Origin: an uncultured Clostridia bacterium
GTDB taxonomy: Bacteria; Bacillota; Clostridia; Christensenellales; Borkfalkiaceae
Length of the DNA: 64,000 bases
Direction of reading: 5' to 3'
NCBI GenBank assembly: GCA_947626575.1
Contig: CANQSR010000001.1
Span: 62,001 to 126,000 of the forward strand
Translations under genes and position numbers: made by a program
Notes under the pieces: generated by a model
What the model saw: the letters and a program-made list of their open reading frames with translations, nothing else
Databases searched by the model: none
Told to the model about the DNA's origin: nothing
Part shown: positions 1-9,484 of the stretch, piece after piece
Layout: each line of letters opens with the position of its first letter
Position numbering within the stretch: the first letter of the stretch is position 1

Positions 1-2
1 GC

Positions 3-392
3 TGCAACTTCGTGGTCAAGAAGAGCGGCATCTATAAGATCGTCATCGAGAAGTACACGGGCGATACGCTGCAAGCCTCCATGGAGATCTACAAGGCGTT
101 CTCCTATTCCGAAGAATACGATTCCTTTATCGAAGAGGAACCCGATGAGGGAGAGAACATGCTTGCGCGGCTCGCCGATAGCGGCAACGGAACCGCCGTC
201 GACCAGGACGAATATTGGAACGTATTCGAGAGTTTCGTCACGTCCCTGCACCGTTCTTACGATCCGCGTCTTGCATTCATCATCATCGCAATGATCCTCT
301 TCCTCGGCGATATTGCCGTGCGGAAGTTCAAATTCAAGTGGATCCACGAACTCGTGCGTGAACACAGAGCGAAAAAGGCGGAATCGAAATGA
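3..392 (+). CDS. C-terminal fragment of a probable VWA-domain-type membrane protein (5' end outside window)
   Basis: The reading frame is open from base 3, so only the last 129 residues are present. The fragment has a soluble beta-rich stretch containing IYKIVIEKYTGDTL and AFSYSEEYD, then one membrane segment (LAFIIIAMILFLGDIAV) and a basic cytosolic tail (RKFKFKWIHE, KKAESK). This ending resembles that of long clostridial membrane proteins carrying von Willebrand A domains, but the VWA domain itself lies outside the window, so the family call is from memory of that C-terminal pattern only. The stop codon overlaps the start of the next gene (ATGA), which suggests translational coupling and an operon with the lipoproteins downstream. 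Confidence 0.55.
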   Translation, partial: CNFVVKKSGIYKIVIEKYTGDTLQASMEIYKAFSYSEEYDSFIEEEPDEGENMLARLADSGNGTAVDQDEYWNVFESFVTSLHRSYDPRLAFIIIAMILFLGDIAVRKFKFKWIHELVREHRAKKAESK

Positions 393-3349
393 AGAAGTTG
401 AAGTATTTTACAACCATTCTTTTGGCCCTTGTCATGTTGGTGTTTACGGCGGGGTGTACGAGGACGCTTCCGCTCGATACGCCCGATGCGGCGAGTTTCG
501 TCATCGACGACTCATATAACCTGTATTGGAAATACGTTCCCGCCGCCCGCAGTTACACCGTACTCGTGACGGGAGATGACCAAGACTACCGTCAGGAGAT
601 CCCTTCGCACTATACCCATGTCTCGCTTGCCCACCTTGACGAGGGGAAATACAGCATCCGCGTCATGGCCTCCGGCGGCAGCAACAACGAAGTCACCTCC
701 GCATGGTCGGAACCTTATACCTTCGACCGCGGCCACGAATCAAAACTTACCTACACGCTCATCAACGGCAACACGGAATATGCCGTCACGGGCATCGGAG
801 AGGAGGTGGGCGACGTCGTCATCGATGCGATCTACCGCGGCAAGCCCGTCACGGCCATCGCCGAGAACGCCTTCCGCGGAAAGGGAAACAGCAAGATCAC
901 TTCCGTCAAGATCCCCGAAGGCGTGCGCTCGGTGGGCGACGCGGCCTTCTATAACTGCACCAATCTTGCCTCGATCTCCTTCCCCGCTTCGGTCACGAGC
1001 CTCGGCGCCAAGATCTTTCAGGGTTGCAGCAAACTTGTTTCCGTCACGTTTGCGGAGGGGATCGGGATCACGTCCATTCCGGACTATACCTTTGCCTACT
1101 GCCGCAAGCTCGCGGAGATCTCCATCCCGGAGGGCGTCACCTACATCGGGGAGAGCGCATTCTATAATTGCGACGCTCTGGCGGACATCGCGTTTCCCGA
1201 TAGCGTGGCTTACATCGGCGTGCATGCCTTCGATTCCGATAAGGCCATGAAGTCCGTCTCCTTCGGGAGCGGCATTGCCTATATCGGGGAGAGTTCGTTC
1301 TATAATTGTTCCGAAGTTACCGAGCTCTCGTTCAAGCCCTTGACGGGCGAACTCGTATTGGCCGCGTACGCATTCGAAATGTGCGAAAAACTCACGCAGG
1401 TGCAACTTCCTGAGGGCCTCAGCCTCATTTCCGAACGCGCCTTTTCCCGTTGCCACGAGCTGGAAACCGTCACCATTCCCGATAGCGTCACCGAGATCGA
1501 GGCGAATGCCTTTTATGATACGAAGCTTTATAACAAGCAGAACCCCACGGGCGACCAGACCGCGGACGAGAAAAACGACGGATTCATCTATGCCGACCAT
1601 TGGCTCATCGGCGCCACGAATAAACTCAAACTCAGCATGGAGAAGCTCACCCCCGAAATGATCAAGGAGGGTACCGTGGGGATCGCAGATTGGGCGTTCC
1701 TCACCGCCGTCAGAGGCAACAACGGCGCCGTCGATAATCAAGGGCCTCCCAACCTGACGGAAGTCAACCTCAGATCGAGCATCCGCTATATCGGCGCAAA
1801 TGCCTTTTACAGATGTATCAAGCTGACCCGCTTCTCGACGGAGTTTACCGAAGACGGGAAAACGGGCGGACTCATTTCGATTGGCGATTACGCCTTCCGC
1901 GGGTGCAGTATCCTCCGCAACGTCGTATTGCGCGAGGGGCTTCTCGAAATCGGCAGTTACGCCTTCCGCGATTGCTCCATTTTGACGGACAACGGCGCGA
2001 ACATGATCCCCAAATCGGTTCGGCGCATCGGCACGCGGGCCTATCTCGATTCGGGCCTCTGGCTGAATGCGCGCGAGGCGGACGGCATCGCCTATGCGGG
2101 CAATTGGGTCGTCGGCTTCAATACGGATACTTCGAGTTCGCACAGCGAAATTGCGTTCAAGGACGGCGTCGTCGGCGTTGCCGACTTTGCGTTCTATAAC
2201 AATGAGGAATTGACGCGTATCCAAAAGCTCAACAGTGCGGAGCATATCGGGCGCGGCGCGTTCTTCGGCTGCACGGCGCTCGGCATGGTTTCGCTCAACC
2301 AGAACCTCACCGAGATCGCCGATAACACGTTCAGCGGATGCTCTTCGCTGGCCGTCGTGAATTTCCCCTTTTCCCTCAAACGGATCGGGCTTCGCGCATT
2401 CTATCAATGCACCTTGCTCGATGACATCGACCTCTCGGCCACCGACGTGGAAGAGATCGGGGAGATGGCCTTTTACGGATGTACCAACGTCAAGGAGATC
2501 GGCCTCGGCGGGAAACTTCAAACCATCGGCAGTTCTTCCTTCAACGGTCTCGAACAGATCGAGGAAGTCGTGCTTCCGGATAGCGTCACGGATATCGGCG
2601 CGAATGCGTTTGCGGGATGTACGTCACTCACCGCCGTCACGCTCAGCGGATCCCTGCAAGCGGTCGGTGCGGGCGCGTTCCAGGGCTGCGAATCGCTCGC
2701 TTCGGTGACGATCCCCGATAACGTGACCGAGATCGGGAACTATGCGTTCTATAAATGCGGGTCCCTTGCAACGGCAGACCTCGGAAGCAACACCGTGAGC
2801 ATCGGCACCTATGCCTTCGGCGCGACCGCGCTCACTTCGCTCGTTCTGCCCGCATCCGTCAAGGAGATCGGCGATTACGCCTTCAAGAGTACGAATTCCC
2901 TCACCTCCGTGCTGATGCTCGGCATCCCCGATGCGATCGGGATGCACGCCTTCTACGGAAGCTCCAAGCTGACGTTCTATATCGCGGGAAGCGAGGAGGC
3001 GGCCAATTCGAAGCAGTGGAGTTCCCGCTGGAATTCCGCCTTCCGCCCCGTTGTGTGGGAAGCCGCGGTGAACGCGGAAGAAGGCTATCTCGTATCCTTC
3101 ACGACGGCAGTCACGCCCGGCTATTTCAATCCCGCCAATCCCTTTGCGCGCTTCGGCCTTTCGGCGCCCGTGCGGGAGGGGTACGACTTTGCGGGCTGGG
3201 CAACATCGCCCGGCGGCGAGGCCGTCTATGGCGTGGACGAGTGGCGCAAGGCAGAGATCGGCACCACGTTTTACGCCGTTTGGACGGAACACACGGCCGC
3301 TCCCTCCGAGACGCCCTCCGGGACACCCGAAGAGACGGAACAGAACTGA
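389..3349 (+). CDS. BspA-type leucine-rich-repeat lipoprotein with Fn3-like and InlB-repeat domains
   Basis: 986 residues. The N-terminus is a lipoprotein signal with lipobox TAGC, the lipidated cysteine being residue 23. Residues about 34-115 look like a fibronectin type III-like beta sandwich. Residues about 125-870 are many copies of the LRR_5/BspA repeat, recognisable by recurring phrases such as IGEYAFYNC and VTIPDSVTEIGNYAF. Residues about 885-965 form an InlB B-type (Listeria-Bacteroides) repeat (YDFAGWATSP, FYAVW), followed by a short Pro/Thr/Glu-rich tail. BspA-like proteins are cell-surface adhesins or binding proteins; the ligand cannot be told from sequence. It starts inside the stop of the preceding gene and ends 27 bp before the next lipoprotein, so the genes are probably cotranscribed. 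Confidence 0.85.
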   Translation: MKKLKYFTTILLALVMLVFTAGCTRTLPLDTPDAASFVIDDSYNLYWKYVPAARSYTVLVTGDDQDYRQEIPSHYTHVSLAHLDEGKYSIRVMASGGSNNEVTSAWSEPYTFDRGHESKLTYTLINGNTEYAVTGIGEEVGDVVIDAIYRGKPVTAIAENAFRGKGNSKITSVKIPEGVRSVGDAAFYNCTNLASISFPASVTSLGAKIFQGCSKLVSVTFAEGIGITSIPDYTFAYCRKLAEISIPEGVTYIGESAFYNCDALADIAFPDSVAYIGVHAFDSDKAMKSVSFGSGIAYIGESSFYNCSEVTELSFKPLTGELVLAAYAFEMCEKLTQVQLPEGLSLISERAFSRCHELETVTIPDSVTEIEANAFYDTKLYNKQNPTGDQTADEKNDGFIYADHWLIGATNKLKLSMEKLTPEMIKEGTVGIADWAFLTAVRGNNGAVDNQGPPNLTEVNLRSSIRYIGANAFYRCIKLTRFSTEFTEDGKTGGLISIGDYAFRGCSILRNVVLREGLLEIGSYAFRDCSILTDNGANMIPKSVRRIGTRAYLDSGLWLNAREADGIAYAGNWVVGFNTDTSSSHSEIAFKDGVVGVADFAFYNNEELTRIQKLNSAEHIGRGAFFGCTALGMVSLNQNLTEIADNTFSGCSSLAVVNFPFSLKRIGLRAFYQCTLLDDIDLSATDVEEIGEMAFYGCTNVKEIGLGGKLQTIGSSSFNGLEQIEEVVLPDSVTDIGANAFAGCTSLTAVTLSGSLQAVGAGAFQGCESLASVTIPDNVTEIGNYAFYKCGSLATADLGSNTVSIGTYAFGATALTSLVLPASVKEIGDYAFKSTNSLTSVLMLGIPDAIGMHAFYGSSKLTFYIAGSEEAANSKQWSSRWNSAFRPVVWEAAVNAEEGYLVSFTTAVTPGYFNPANPFARFGLSAPVREGYDFAGWATSPGGEAVYGVDEWRKAEIGTTFYAVWTEHTAAPSETPSGTPEETEQN

Positions 3350-3376
3350 AAGAACCTTTGATAAGGAGATATTGAT

Positions 3377-6300
3377 ATGAAGAAGATGAAAAAGAGTCTG
3401 CTCATCTGTTTGATGACGCTCATCGCGGCGCTCTGCCTTGCATTGGCCGCATGCGGCGGCGGGGGCATCACTTTCAAATTCGTCACGGGAGAAGGCGCTC
3501 CCTTCGTTCCGGACGCGCATCCTGAGGCTGGGACCGAGTACACGCTCCCCACGCCCGAATGGGAGGGCCACAGCTTTGAGGGCTGGTACTCCGATTCCGG
3601 ATTTTCGGGCAGCCCCGTCACCTCCCAGATGGCGGAGGAGAACACGACTTTCTATGCAAAATGGGAGACGATGTACCGCGTCACGCTGGACGTGGCGGGC
3701 GGCACGTTGGATACGGTCGGCTTTTATCTGAAAGCGGGCGATAATCTCGGCGAAGCCGTGAAATCCTACATACCCACCAAGACGGGCTTCGAGTTCGGCG
3801 AATGGCTGAACGGCAAAACTGCGCTCTCCGCAAACGCCAAGATGCCCTCGGAGGATGTCACGCTCACGGCCCACTATAAGGTCGGCTACACCGTCGAGGT
3901 GTATTTGCAGGATAAGGACGATGCGTCCAAATACACCAAGTCCGAGAACTATACGGGCTATGCCTATGCCGACGGCAGGGCGTTCGCGCCTGACTATGCG
4001 CCCGAAGGCTATGAGACCGTGGCGCACGAAGGCGAAGTCATCTCTTTGACCTTGGATGAGAGCGATCCCTCCAAGAACGTCTTTAAGATCTATTACGACG
4101 TCTTGCAGGTCACCGTCCACTTCCTTGCGAACGACCCCGAACAGCCCAATTTAAGCGCTTCGAGGAGCGGTAAATACGGCGGGAAGATCGACCTTCCCAC
4201 CGAGGAGTTCACCCGCGAGGGCTACTTGCTCGTGGGTTGGAGCGAGTATACCGACGGGAGCGACATGATCCCCGTAACCCATAAGGCAAGCAACGTTGCG
4301 GAGTTTACGCCCGCACAGTACGAACTCAAAGAGGACATCACCCTCTTTGCCGTCTGGAAGCAGGGCAACATCGATATTTTCGGCGGCGAGGACTACATCT
4401 ATGTAGTGGATGACGGCATCTATCTCGAACGCGCGGGCTTCCTCTTTGCAGGCCAGAAGCGCGGCAACGAGAACCTCTATACTTTCAGCGCGGAAGGGAA
4501 GATCATCCTGACCTGCAAGGTCTTTGAGGACGGCACGTTCTGCTATGCGGACGACGAGCGCGAAGGGTATTCCGTCAAGCTCTATGACGTCTTTACGGGC
4601 GAGCTGAACGATGGCGTCACCATGGTCTTTGACGACTCCTACAACGGGCTTCGCTATATCGTGCAGGATGAGGACACGATCGCGACCGTGACGTATTCGG
4701 GCAGTTATTCCTTGGATGAGGAAGGCTACTTCCACACGCACTTCACGAGCGCCTCTTCGGGAGACGTAATCGAAGACTTCGTGTTCATGCGCGCTTTGGT
4801 CTCGGATGAAACGGGCAACCAAATCAGCGTCTTTGTCATCCGCAACGAAGAGGACTGCGCGCTCGGCGTTCTCACCATGTATATTGCCTCTCCGAGCGGC
4901 CCCGTCCCCTATGAGGACGATTACCAATTGCAGCTCAACGGGTTCGGCGAAGCGACGCTCAACTATCAGGGCTACGCGGAAACGATGTATTATATCTATG
5001 ACGTCGAATCGTTCGGCTTCGAGATCCTCGCGCTCTATACTTCCGATGGGCAGCTTTTCGGCACCTTCGTGGTCGATACGTTCAGCGGCGTCAATGGCTA
5101 TATGTATTTCGATACCGAGGCGTACGGCACGTTCGAAGAAGAGGAGGGAACGGGCAAGCTCGATCTCGACGGCCTCGGCACTGCGACGTTCACCAAAGAA
5201 GGCAAGACCGTAACGGGCTACTATGAGACGGATGAGACCGTGAGCGGAGATACCCTCGTCTATGTTCTCAGCGGCGAAGATATCCTTGTGTTCGCGATCG
5301 ACGTCTCTTACAGCGTGGATGAGGAGAGCGGCGAGTATATTTACGAATACAGCTATGTGCAGTATGCCGATTACGGCGAATATTACTATGCCACCGACGA
5401 CGGGTACGGCTATCCCCTCATGATCACGGGCGTGACGGAAAACGAGTTCGTTCTCTATGTTCCCGATAGCGAGGAAATGTATATGTATCCCGTCGCAACG
5501 GGTACGCTTTCCTTGCAGGATGGCGTCTACACTGCGACCGTAGAGGAAAACATCGTTGAAAGCACGGAAGGCCTCATGGATACGGGCATCGACGTCACCA
5601 AACTCAAAAAGTTTGTGTTCAGCGTCGTGCTTACGCAGGATAGCAGCGGATACATCACGCTCATGAGCTGGTCCTCCTATACCCTCGACGCCGACGGAGA
5701 AGAAGAGACTCACACCCTCGGCACGACCTATCACGCGAAGGACGGCGAAGGTAAAGGGACGCTCGTCGTCACGAATGTGACCGCAACCTATACCGACGAA
5801 AAGGGGACCGTTTACACGGGCATGTTCGGGGATGAGGAACTTTTCTACTACCTCAGCGTGGATGCCGATACCGTGTTCTACTTTGCCCTCGATAAGGAGA
5901 ATTCCACCTATCAGCTTCTCGATGCGAGCAAGCTCAACTTCATCTATGAGATCAACGAGGACGGTTCGGCCGACGGCTCCGCATTCATCTTCTATGACGG
6001 CTTGGGCGGCACCTTCTATTGCGTCGCCGACCCGACGACGGGAACTTACAATAAGCAGGCTTGCACGGTCACGGACACCGAAAAGACCACGATGGCGCCT
6101 TTCGAGGATAAGATCTATTCCTTCACTTGCGGGGATACGACGTTCAAGTTCATCACCATTACCGACGGAACATATAGTTACTTTATCAAGGAACTTAAAG
6201 GTTTCTCCGGGACGTATACCGCAAAGAACGGCGATACGCTCGCGCTGGACGGCTTCTCGTATGGCATTTATACCACGAACAATTCGCCCATCTACGGCTA

Positions 6301-8446
6301 CTATTCCTTGGAAGAGACGTCCGACGGGAAAACCTGCGTCCTCTTCAAGGACTTGCAGGGTAGCGATTTCTATTGTTACATCGACTTGACTGAAACCGAC
6401 AAGAGCTTTACCGTGCGCGGCGATGAGTTCCTCGATTGCCTTCTCATGGATAACAACCGCTTCAACGGCGAGTTCCTCTTTTTCGACGGGTACGGCAACC
6501 TCACCGTGTACACCTCAGAAGAGGACGATGCGGGCGGGTACACGGATAAGACCGTTGCAACGGGTAAATATGAACGCCTTGACGACGACACGTATGGCAT
6601 CGAATATACGTACACCGAGGGCGAAAAGAAGGGCAAGAAGGTAGAGGCGGTCGGTTCGTTCGGCATCTTCTATCAAGGCTCGTCCGGTTATTACGCATTC
6701 TACATCCTGTACGCGGATTCCGCTTACATCTATCTCAATCCCGTGGATTGGACGGTGTTGCATCTCTATGGGTTCGGCACGGCGCTGCGCTATAATACCG
6801 ACGGCACCGTGGAATACGGCAGCTACACCCTCATCGACGACGGCCTTCTCTACTTCGTCAACGATAGCGAAACGGATGCGGGCGTCTATGAATTTGATAC
6901 CGAAAAGCAAGAGATCAGGTTGTGCGAGTTCGACGATATAGGCTATTACACCGAGGAGTTCGATTCCCTGCTCTTCCTGAGCTATGGCTCGGTTGTAGCC
7001 GAAGACGAATGGCTTTGCTACTATACCGTCGACGGCGAAGAGCAAGTTTCCCTCTATTACGCTCCCTCGGACGTTGAAAACGTCGCGGATAAGGATATCA
7101 ACAAATATGGCTTCGTCAAGAAGTCGTTCGGCACATTCGAAAAGGAGATTACTTTCGGCAAAGAAGCAAAGACTTATTACCGTAACCCCGGAGTGGCCAT
7201 CACCTTCACGCGTGCGGGGAATGTCAACGAATATCCGCTTCCCGCATCCAATGTAGATGAGAATACCTCCACCAAGGATCTCGTCTTTGCCCCCGGCGGA
7301 AACGGCGATTTCGACGTCACGGGTAGAGTATTCCTCACCATGAGCGGGATCGAAGAGTCCATTCCCTGCACCGTCTCCCGCGTGGCGGGCGATAGCGGGA
7401 ACGACGAATTCTATGTCTCGATCAGCATGGGCGGCACCAGCTATCTGGAACTTTCCATCACCATCAACTATAAGGGCGAGGACGGCAGCACGTATACCGT
7501 CACGGGTTTGAGCTATGTGCAGGAGCTTCAATCGTACACCTACTTGCAAATGTACGAACTGCTCGCCCAATTCGGGTATGAATTGCCGAACTCCGTCGGC
7601 GTCATGGCGCTCTCGCAGGCATATGACGCACAGGGCAAAGAAGGTGGCTATAAGCTTTCAGCGGCCTTCGGCGAAAGTTCCGGTTTCTTCGATGCACAGG
7701 GCAACCTCATCGAGAGCCTCGATGACATCGCATGCCAAGTGGTCGAAGTACCGGGAGAGACCGAAGCTGATTCCTATGTCTATTACGAGGCCAAATTCAA
7801 GGGCAAGGACGAGTTTGAGTATTGCCTCGACTTCCAGACGCTCTACTATGAGAGCTTGGATGTTGACGCCTACTATGTGATGCTGTTGACGCGTGAGCAG
7901 ACGATTTCGCTCGGAACAGAGAAGTATCAGGTGTGGACGGAGCGCCTCATCGCAACCGACAGTTCCACTTACTATGCCCCCGGCGATATTTTGGACATCA
8001 AGCTTCTGAGTCCCGAAACGGAGGGCAGCATTCCTGTCAATTATGATTACCATTACATGTATGACCTGACGGCGGTCTTTGTATTCGAAGGCGGCCTCGG
8101 CGGCGACGGCGATCATCACTACATTGTGACGCTCGTTGACGGCGAGTGGACAGAAGAATTCGTCCCCGCCTTCACAGAGGTGCACCTTGAAGAAAAGCAG
8201 GCGACCGTCTACTTCACCGCACAAGGCGAAGAGGTCGCGATCTATTCTGACGACGGAACGATCGCCTACATTGATTTCGATCCGGACGACGTGGAGGGCA
8301 ATTCCTTCTATGCCGTCGTTGAGAGTAAATCGGATGGCGAGGGAGTCTACACGGTCACCCTTTACGGCGGGGCGCAATACAAAGTCACCGTAACGAGTGA
8401 CACTTCTGTTACGATCGAAGAGATCACGCCTTCCGAAGACGCGTAA
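3377..8446 (+). CDS. Very large InlB-repeat lipoprotein with uncharacterised beta-rich repeats
   Basis: 1,689 residues, preceded by an AAGGAG ribosome site. The signal peptide ends in lipobox LAAC (Cys26). Residues about 30-95, 96-165 and 250-335 are InlB B-type repeats (FEGWYSDSG, FYAKW, LLVGWSEYTDG, LFAVW); residues about 168-248 resemble a MucBP-like module (YTVEVYLQDKDD, YETVAHEGE). The remaining roughly 1,350 residues are acidic, Tyr/Gly/Asp/Thr-rich and have no family I recognise. Within them a motif of the form x-D/N/Y-G-[FLY]-G-x-A/L-T recurs near residues 520, 597, 872, 1035 and 1128. No C-terminal membrane segment or LPXTG motif was seen, so anchoring is by the lipid only. A surface-exposed binding role is inferred. 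A strong terminator follows. Confidence 0.8.
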   Translation: MKKMKKSLLICLMTLIAALCLALAACGGGGITFKFVTGEGAPFVPDAHPEAGTEYTLPTPEWEGHSFEGWYSDSGFSGSPVTSQMAEENTTFYAKWETMYRVTLDVAGGTLDTVGFYLKAGDNLGEAVKSYIPTKTGFEFGEWLNGKTALSANAKMPSEDVTLTAHYKVGYTVEVYLQDKDDASKYTKSENYTGYAYADGRAFAPDYAPEGYETVAHEGEVISLTLDESDPSKNVFKIYYDVLQVTVHFLANDPEQPNLSASRSGKYGGKIDLPTEEFTREGYLLVGWSEYTDGSDMIPVTHKASNVAEFTPAQYELKEDITLFAVWKQGNIDIFGGEDYIYVVDDGIYLERAGFLFAGQKRGNENLYTFSAEGKIILTCKVFEDGTFCYADDEREGYSVKLYDVFTGELNDGVTMVFDDSYNGLRYIVQDEDTIATVTYSGSYSLDEEGYFHTHFTSASSGDVIEDFVFMRALVSDETGNQISVFVIRNEEDCALGVLTMYIASPSGPVPYEDDYQLQLNGFGEATLNYQGYAETMYYIYDVESFGFEILALYTSDGQLFGTFVVDTFSGVNGYMYFDTEAYGTFEEEEGTGKLDLDGLGTATFTKEGKTVTGYYETDETVSGDTLVYVLSGEDILVFAIDVSYSVDEESGEYIYEYSYVQYADYGEYYYATDDGYGYPLMITGVTENEFVLYVPDSEEMYMYPVATGTLSLQDGVYTATVEENIVESTEGLMDTGIDVTKLKKFVFSVVLTQDSSGYITLMSWSSYTLDADGEEETHTLGTTYHAKDGEGKGTLVVTNVTATYTDEKGTVYTGMFGDEELFYYLSVDADTVFYFALDKENSTYQLLDASKLNFIYEINEDGSADGSAFIFYDGLGGTFYCVADPTTGTYNKQACTVTDTEKTTMAPFEDKIYSFTCGDTTFKFITITDGTYSYFIKELKGFSGTYTAKNGDTLALDGFSYGIYTTNNSPIYGYYSLEETSDGKTCVLFKDLQGSDFYCYIDLTETDKSFTVRGDEFLDCLLMDNNRFNGEFLFFDGYGNLTVYTSEEDDAGGYTDKTVATGKYERLDDDTYGIEYTYTEGEKKGKKVEAVGSFGIFYQGSSGYYAFYILYADSAYIYLNPVDWTVLHLYGFGTALRYNTDGTVEYGSYTLIDDGLLYFVNDSETDAGVYEFDTEKQEIRLCEFDDIGYYTEEFDSLLFLSYGSVVAEDEWLCYYTVDGEEQVSLYYAPSDVENVADKDINKYGFVKKSFGTFEKEITFGKEAKTYYRNPGVAITFTRAGNVNEYPLPASNVDENTSTKDLVFAPGGNGDFDVTGRVFLTMSGIEESIPCTVSRVAGDSGNDEFYVSISMGGTSYLELSITINYKGEDGSTYTVTGLSYVQELQSYTYLQMYELLAQFGYELPNSVGVMALSQAYDAQGKEGGYKLSAAFGESSGFFDAQGNLIESLDDIACQVVEVPGETEADSYVYYEAKFKGKDEFEYCLDFQTLYYESLDVDAYYVMLLTREQTISLGTEKYQVWTERLIATDSSTYYAPGDILDIKLLSPETEGSIPVNYDYHYMYDLTAVFVFEGGLGGDGDHHYIVTLVDGEWTEEFVPAFTEVHLEEKQATVYFTAQGEEVAIYSDDGTIAYIDFDPDDVEGNSFYAVVESKSDGEGVYTVTLYGGAQYKVTVTSDTSVTIEEITPSEDA

Positions 8447-8457
8447 AGCAAAAGGGC

Positions 8458-8485
8458 AAAAGAGCGGGCTGCGGCCCGCTCTTTT
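8458..8485 (+). terminator. Intrinsic terminator after the lipoprotein genes
   Basis: Perfect inverted repeat AGAGCGGGC (8461-8469) with GCCCGCTCT (8474-8482), extendable by A-T pairs, followed by a T run. It lies 12 bp after the stop of the 1,689-residue lipoprotein. Confidence 0.9.
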
Positions 8486-8515
8486 CACGTCTCCCCCTGC
8501 GGGGAAAGGAGTTCT

Positions 8516-9298
8516 ATGTTTTTGGATATTCTCATCAGCTTTCTCTTGCAACTCGCGCTCACGGTAGGGGTCATCTTTCTCTTCGGCTTTCTGATTGCGT
8601 GCTGCAACCGCGCTTTTTACAGGAATTTCGGGCGGAGAGCGCGGAAGGTTTGCTATGTGACGGGCTTCTTCGGGACGCCCGTCCATGAGCTTTCGCACGC
8701 CTTGATGTGCGTTCTCTTCGCACACCGCATCGTCGAGATCAAGCTCTTTCAGGTGAGCGATTCCGATGGCACGCTCGGCTATGTCTCCCACACGTACAAT
8801 AAGCGCAACGTCTATCAGGTCATCGGGAACTTCTTCATCGGCGTCGCGCCCATCGTCGTCATCACCGCGCTCCTCTATCTCGTTGCCTATCTGCTGCTTC
8901 CCGCGATGACGGCGGACTTCTTCGCGCACATCGGCCAAATCGACCTTTCCGAAGGCCTTACCTCGGTCATGGGGTGCCTCTTTTCTGCCATCGGCGTCTT
9001 TTTCTCCTATGCCGTACAGTGGCAGTGGTGGGTATTTTTGCTCATCGGGATGCTGCTTTCATTGCATATGACCCTGAGCGGCGCGGATATCAAGGGCGCC
9101 CTCGGCGGGCTTGCGCTCGTCGCAGTTTTGCTCCTCATCGCCGATATCGTCATGGGGGTCGTTTCCATGCCCGCGCTCAACGCCTTCACGCAGGTCTGCC
9201 TCGCCGCGGCGGGGTATCTTTTGAGCTTCTTTACGATCGCGCTCATCTTCGCCCTGCTCGCCGTCCTCATCTCCCTGCCCTTCCGCAGGCTGCGGTAA
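8516..9298 (+). CDS. Polytopic membrane metalloprotease, M50-like
   Basis: 260 residues with about six predicted membrane segments. The zinc-binding motif HELSH is at residues 57-61 (in GTPVHELSHALM), just after the first hydrophobic segment, as in M50/site-2-type membrane proteases. A clear second ligand motif of the usual N-x-P-x-x-D-G kind is not seen; SGADIKGA near residue 197 is the nearest acidic site, so assignment within M50 is uncertain. An AAAGGAG ribosome site precedes the ATG. The gene follows a terminator by 30 bp and no promoter is obvious between, so its expression may depend on read-through or on an internal start. Role unknown; cleavage of membrane or signal-peptide substrates is the generic expectation. 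Confidence 0.7.
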   Translation: MFLDILISFLLQLALTVGVIFLFGFLIACCNRAFYRNFGRRARKVCYVTGFFGTPVHELSHALMCVLFAHRIVEIKLFQVSDSDGTLGYVSHTYNKRNVYQVIGNFFIGVAPIVVITALLYLVAYLLLPAMTADFFAHIGQIDLSEGLTSVMGCLFSAIGVFFSYAVQWQWWVFLLIGMLLSLHMTLSGADIKGALGGLALVAVLLLIADIVMGVVSMPALNAFTQVCLAAAGYLLSFFTIALIFALLAVLISLPFRRLR

Positions 9299-9484
9299 GG
9301 GACGGCCCTTATAGGGACACCAAGACCTGCCCCCTTTTAAGGGGGCGGGTGGCGCGGCTTGCCGCGTCAGGTGGGGGTTTCATTCTGATAACGCCCCTCA
9401 TCAGTCACCTGCGGTGACAGCTTCCCCCCGATGGGGGGAAGCCTTGCTCTTGCTGTCCCCGCAAGCTCCGCCGAGGGGTATCGT
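9299..9484. repeat. GC-rich palindromic repeat island
   Basis: No gene seen. It contains a perfect palindrome (GCCCCCTT/AAGGGGGC, 9329-9346) within a module (9324-9377) that recurs at 11391-11445, sharing the text GCGGCTTGCCGCGTCAGG with one inserted base there. A second hairpin module (about 9409-9447, GGTGACAGCTTCCCCCC then GGGGGGAAGC) is related to modules near 13890, 21230 and 26370. The palindromes may also serve as a terminator for the convergent genes on each side. Confidence 0.75.

Noticed and set aside
9324-9377. CRISPR-like array from recurring repeats in the intergenic islands
   Set aside because: Repeats are palindromic modules in irregular order and spacing, without uniform spacers or cas genes.
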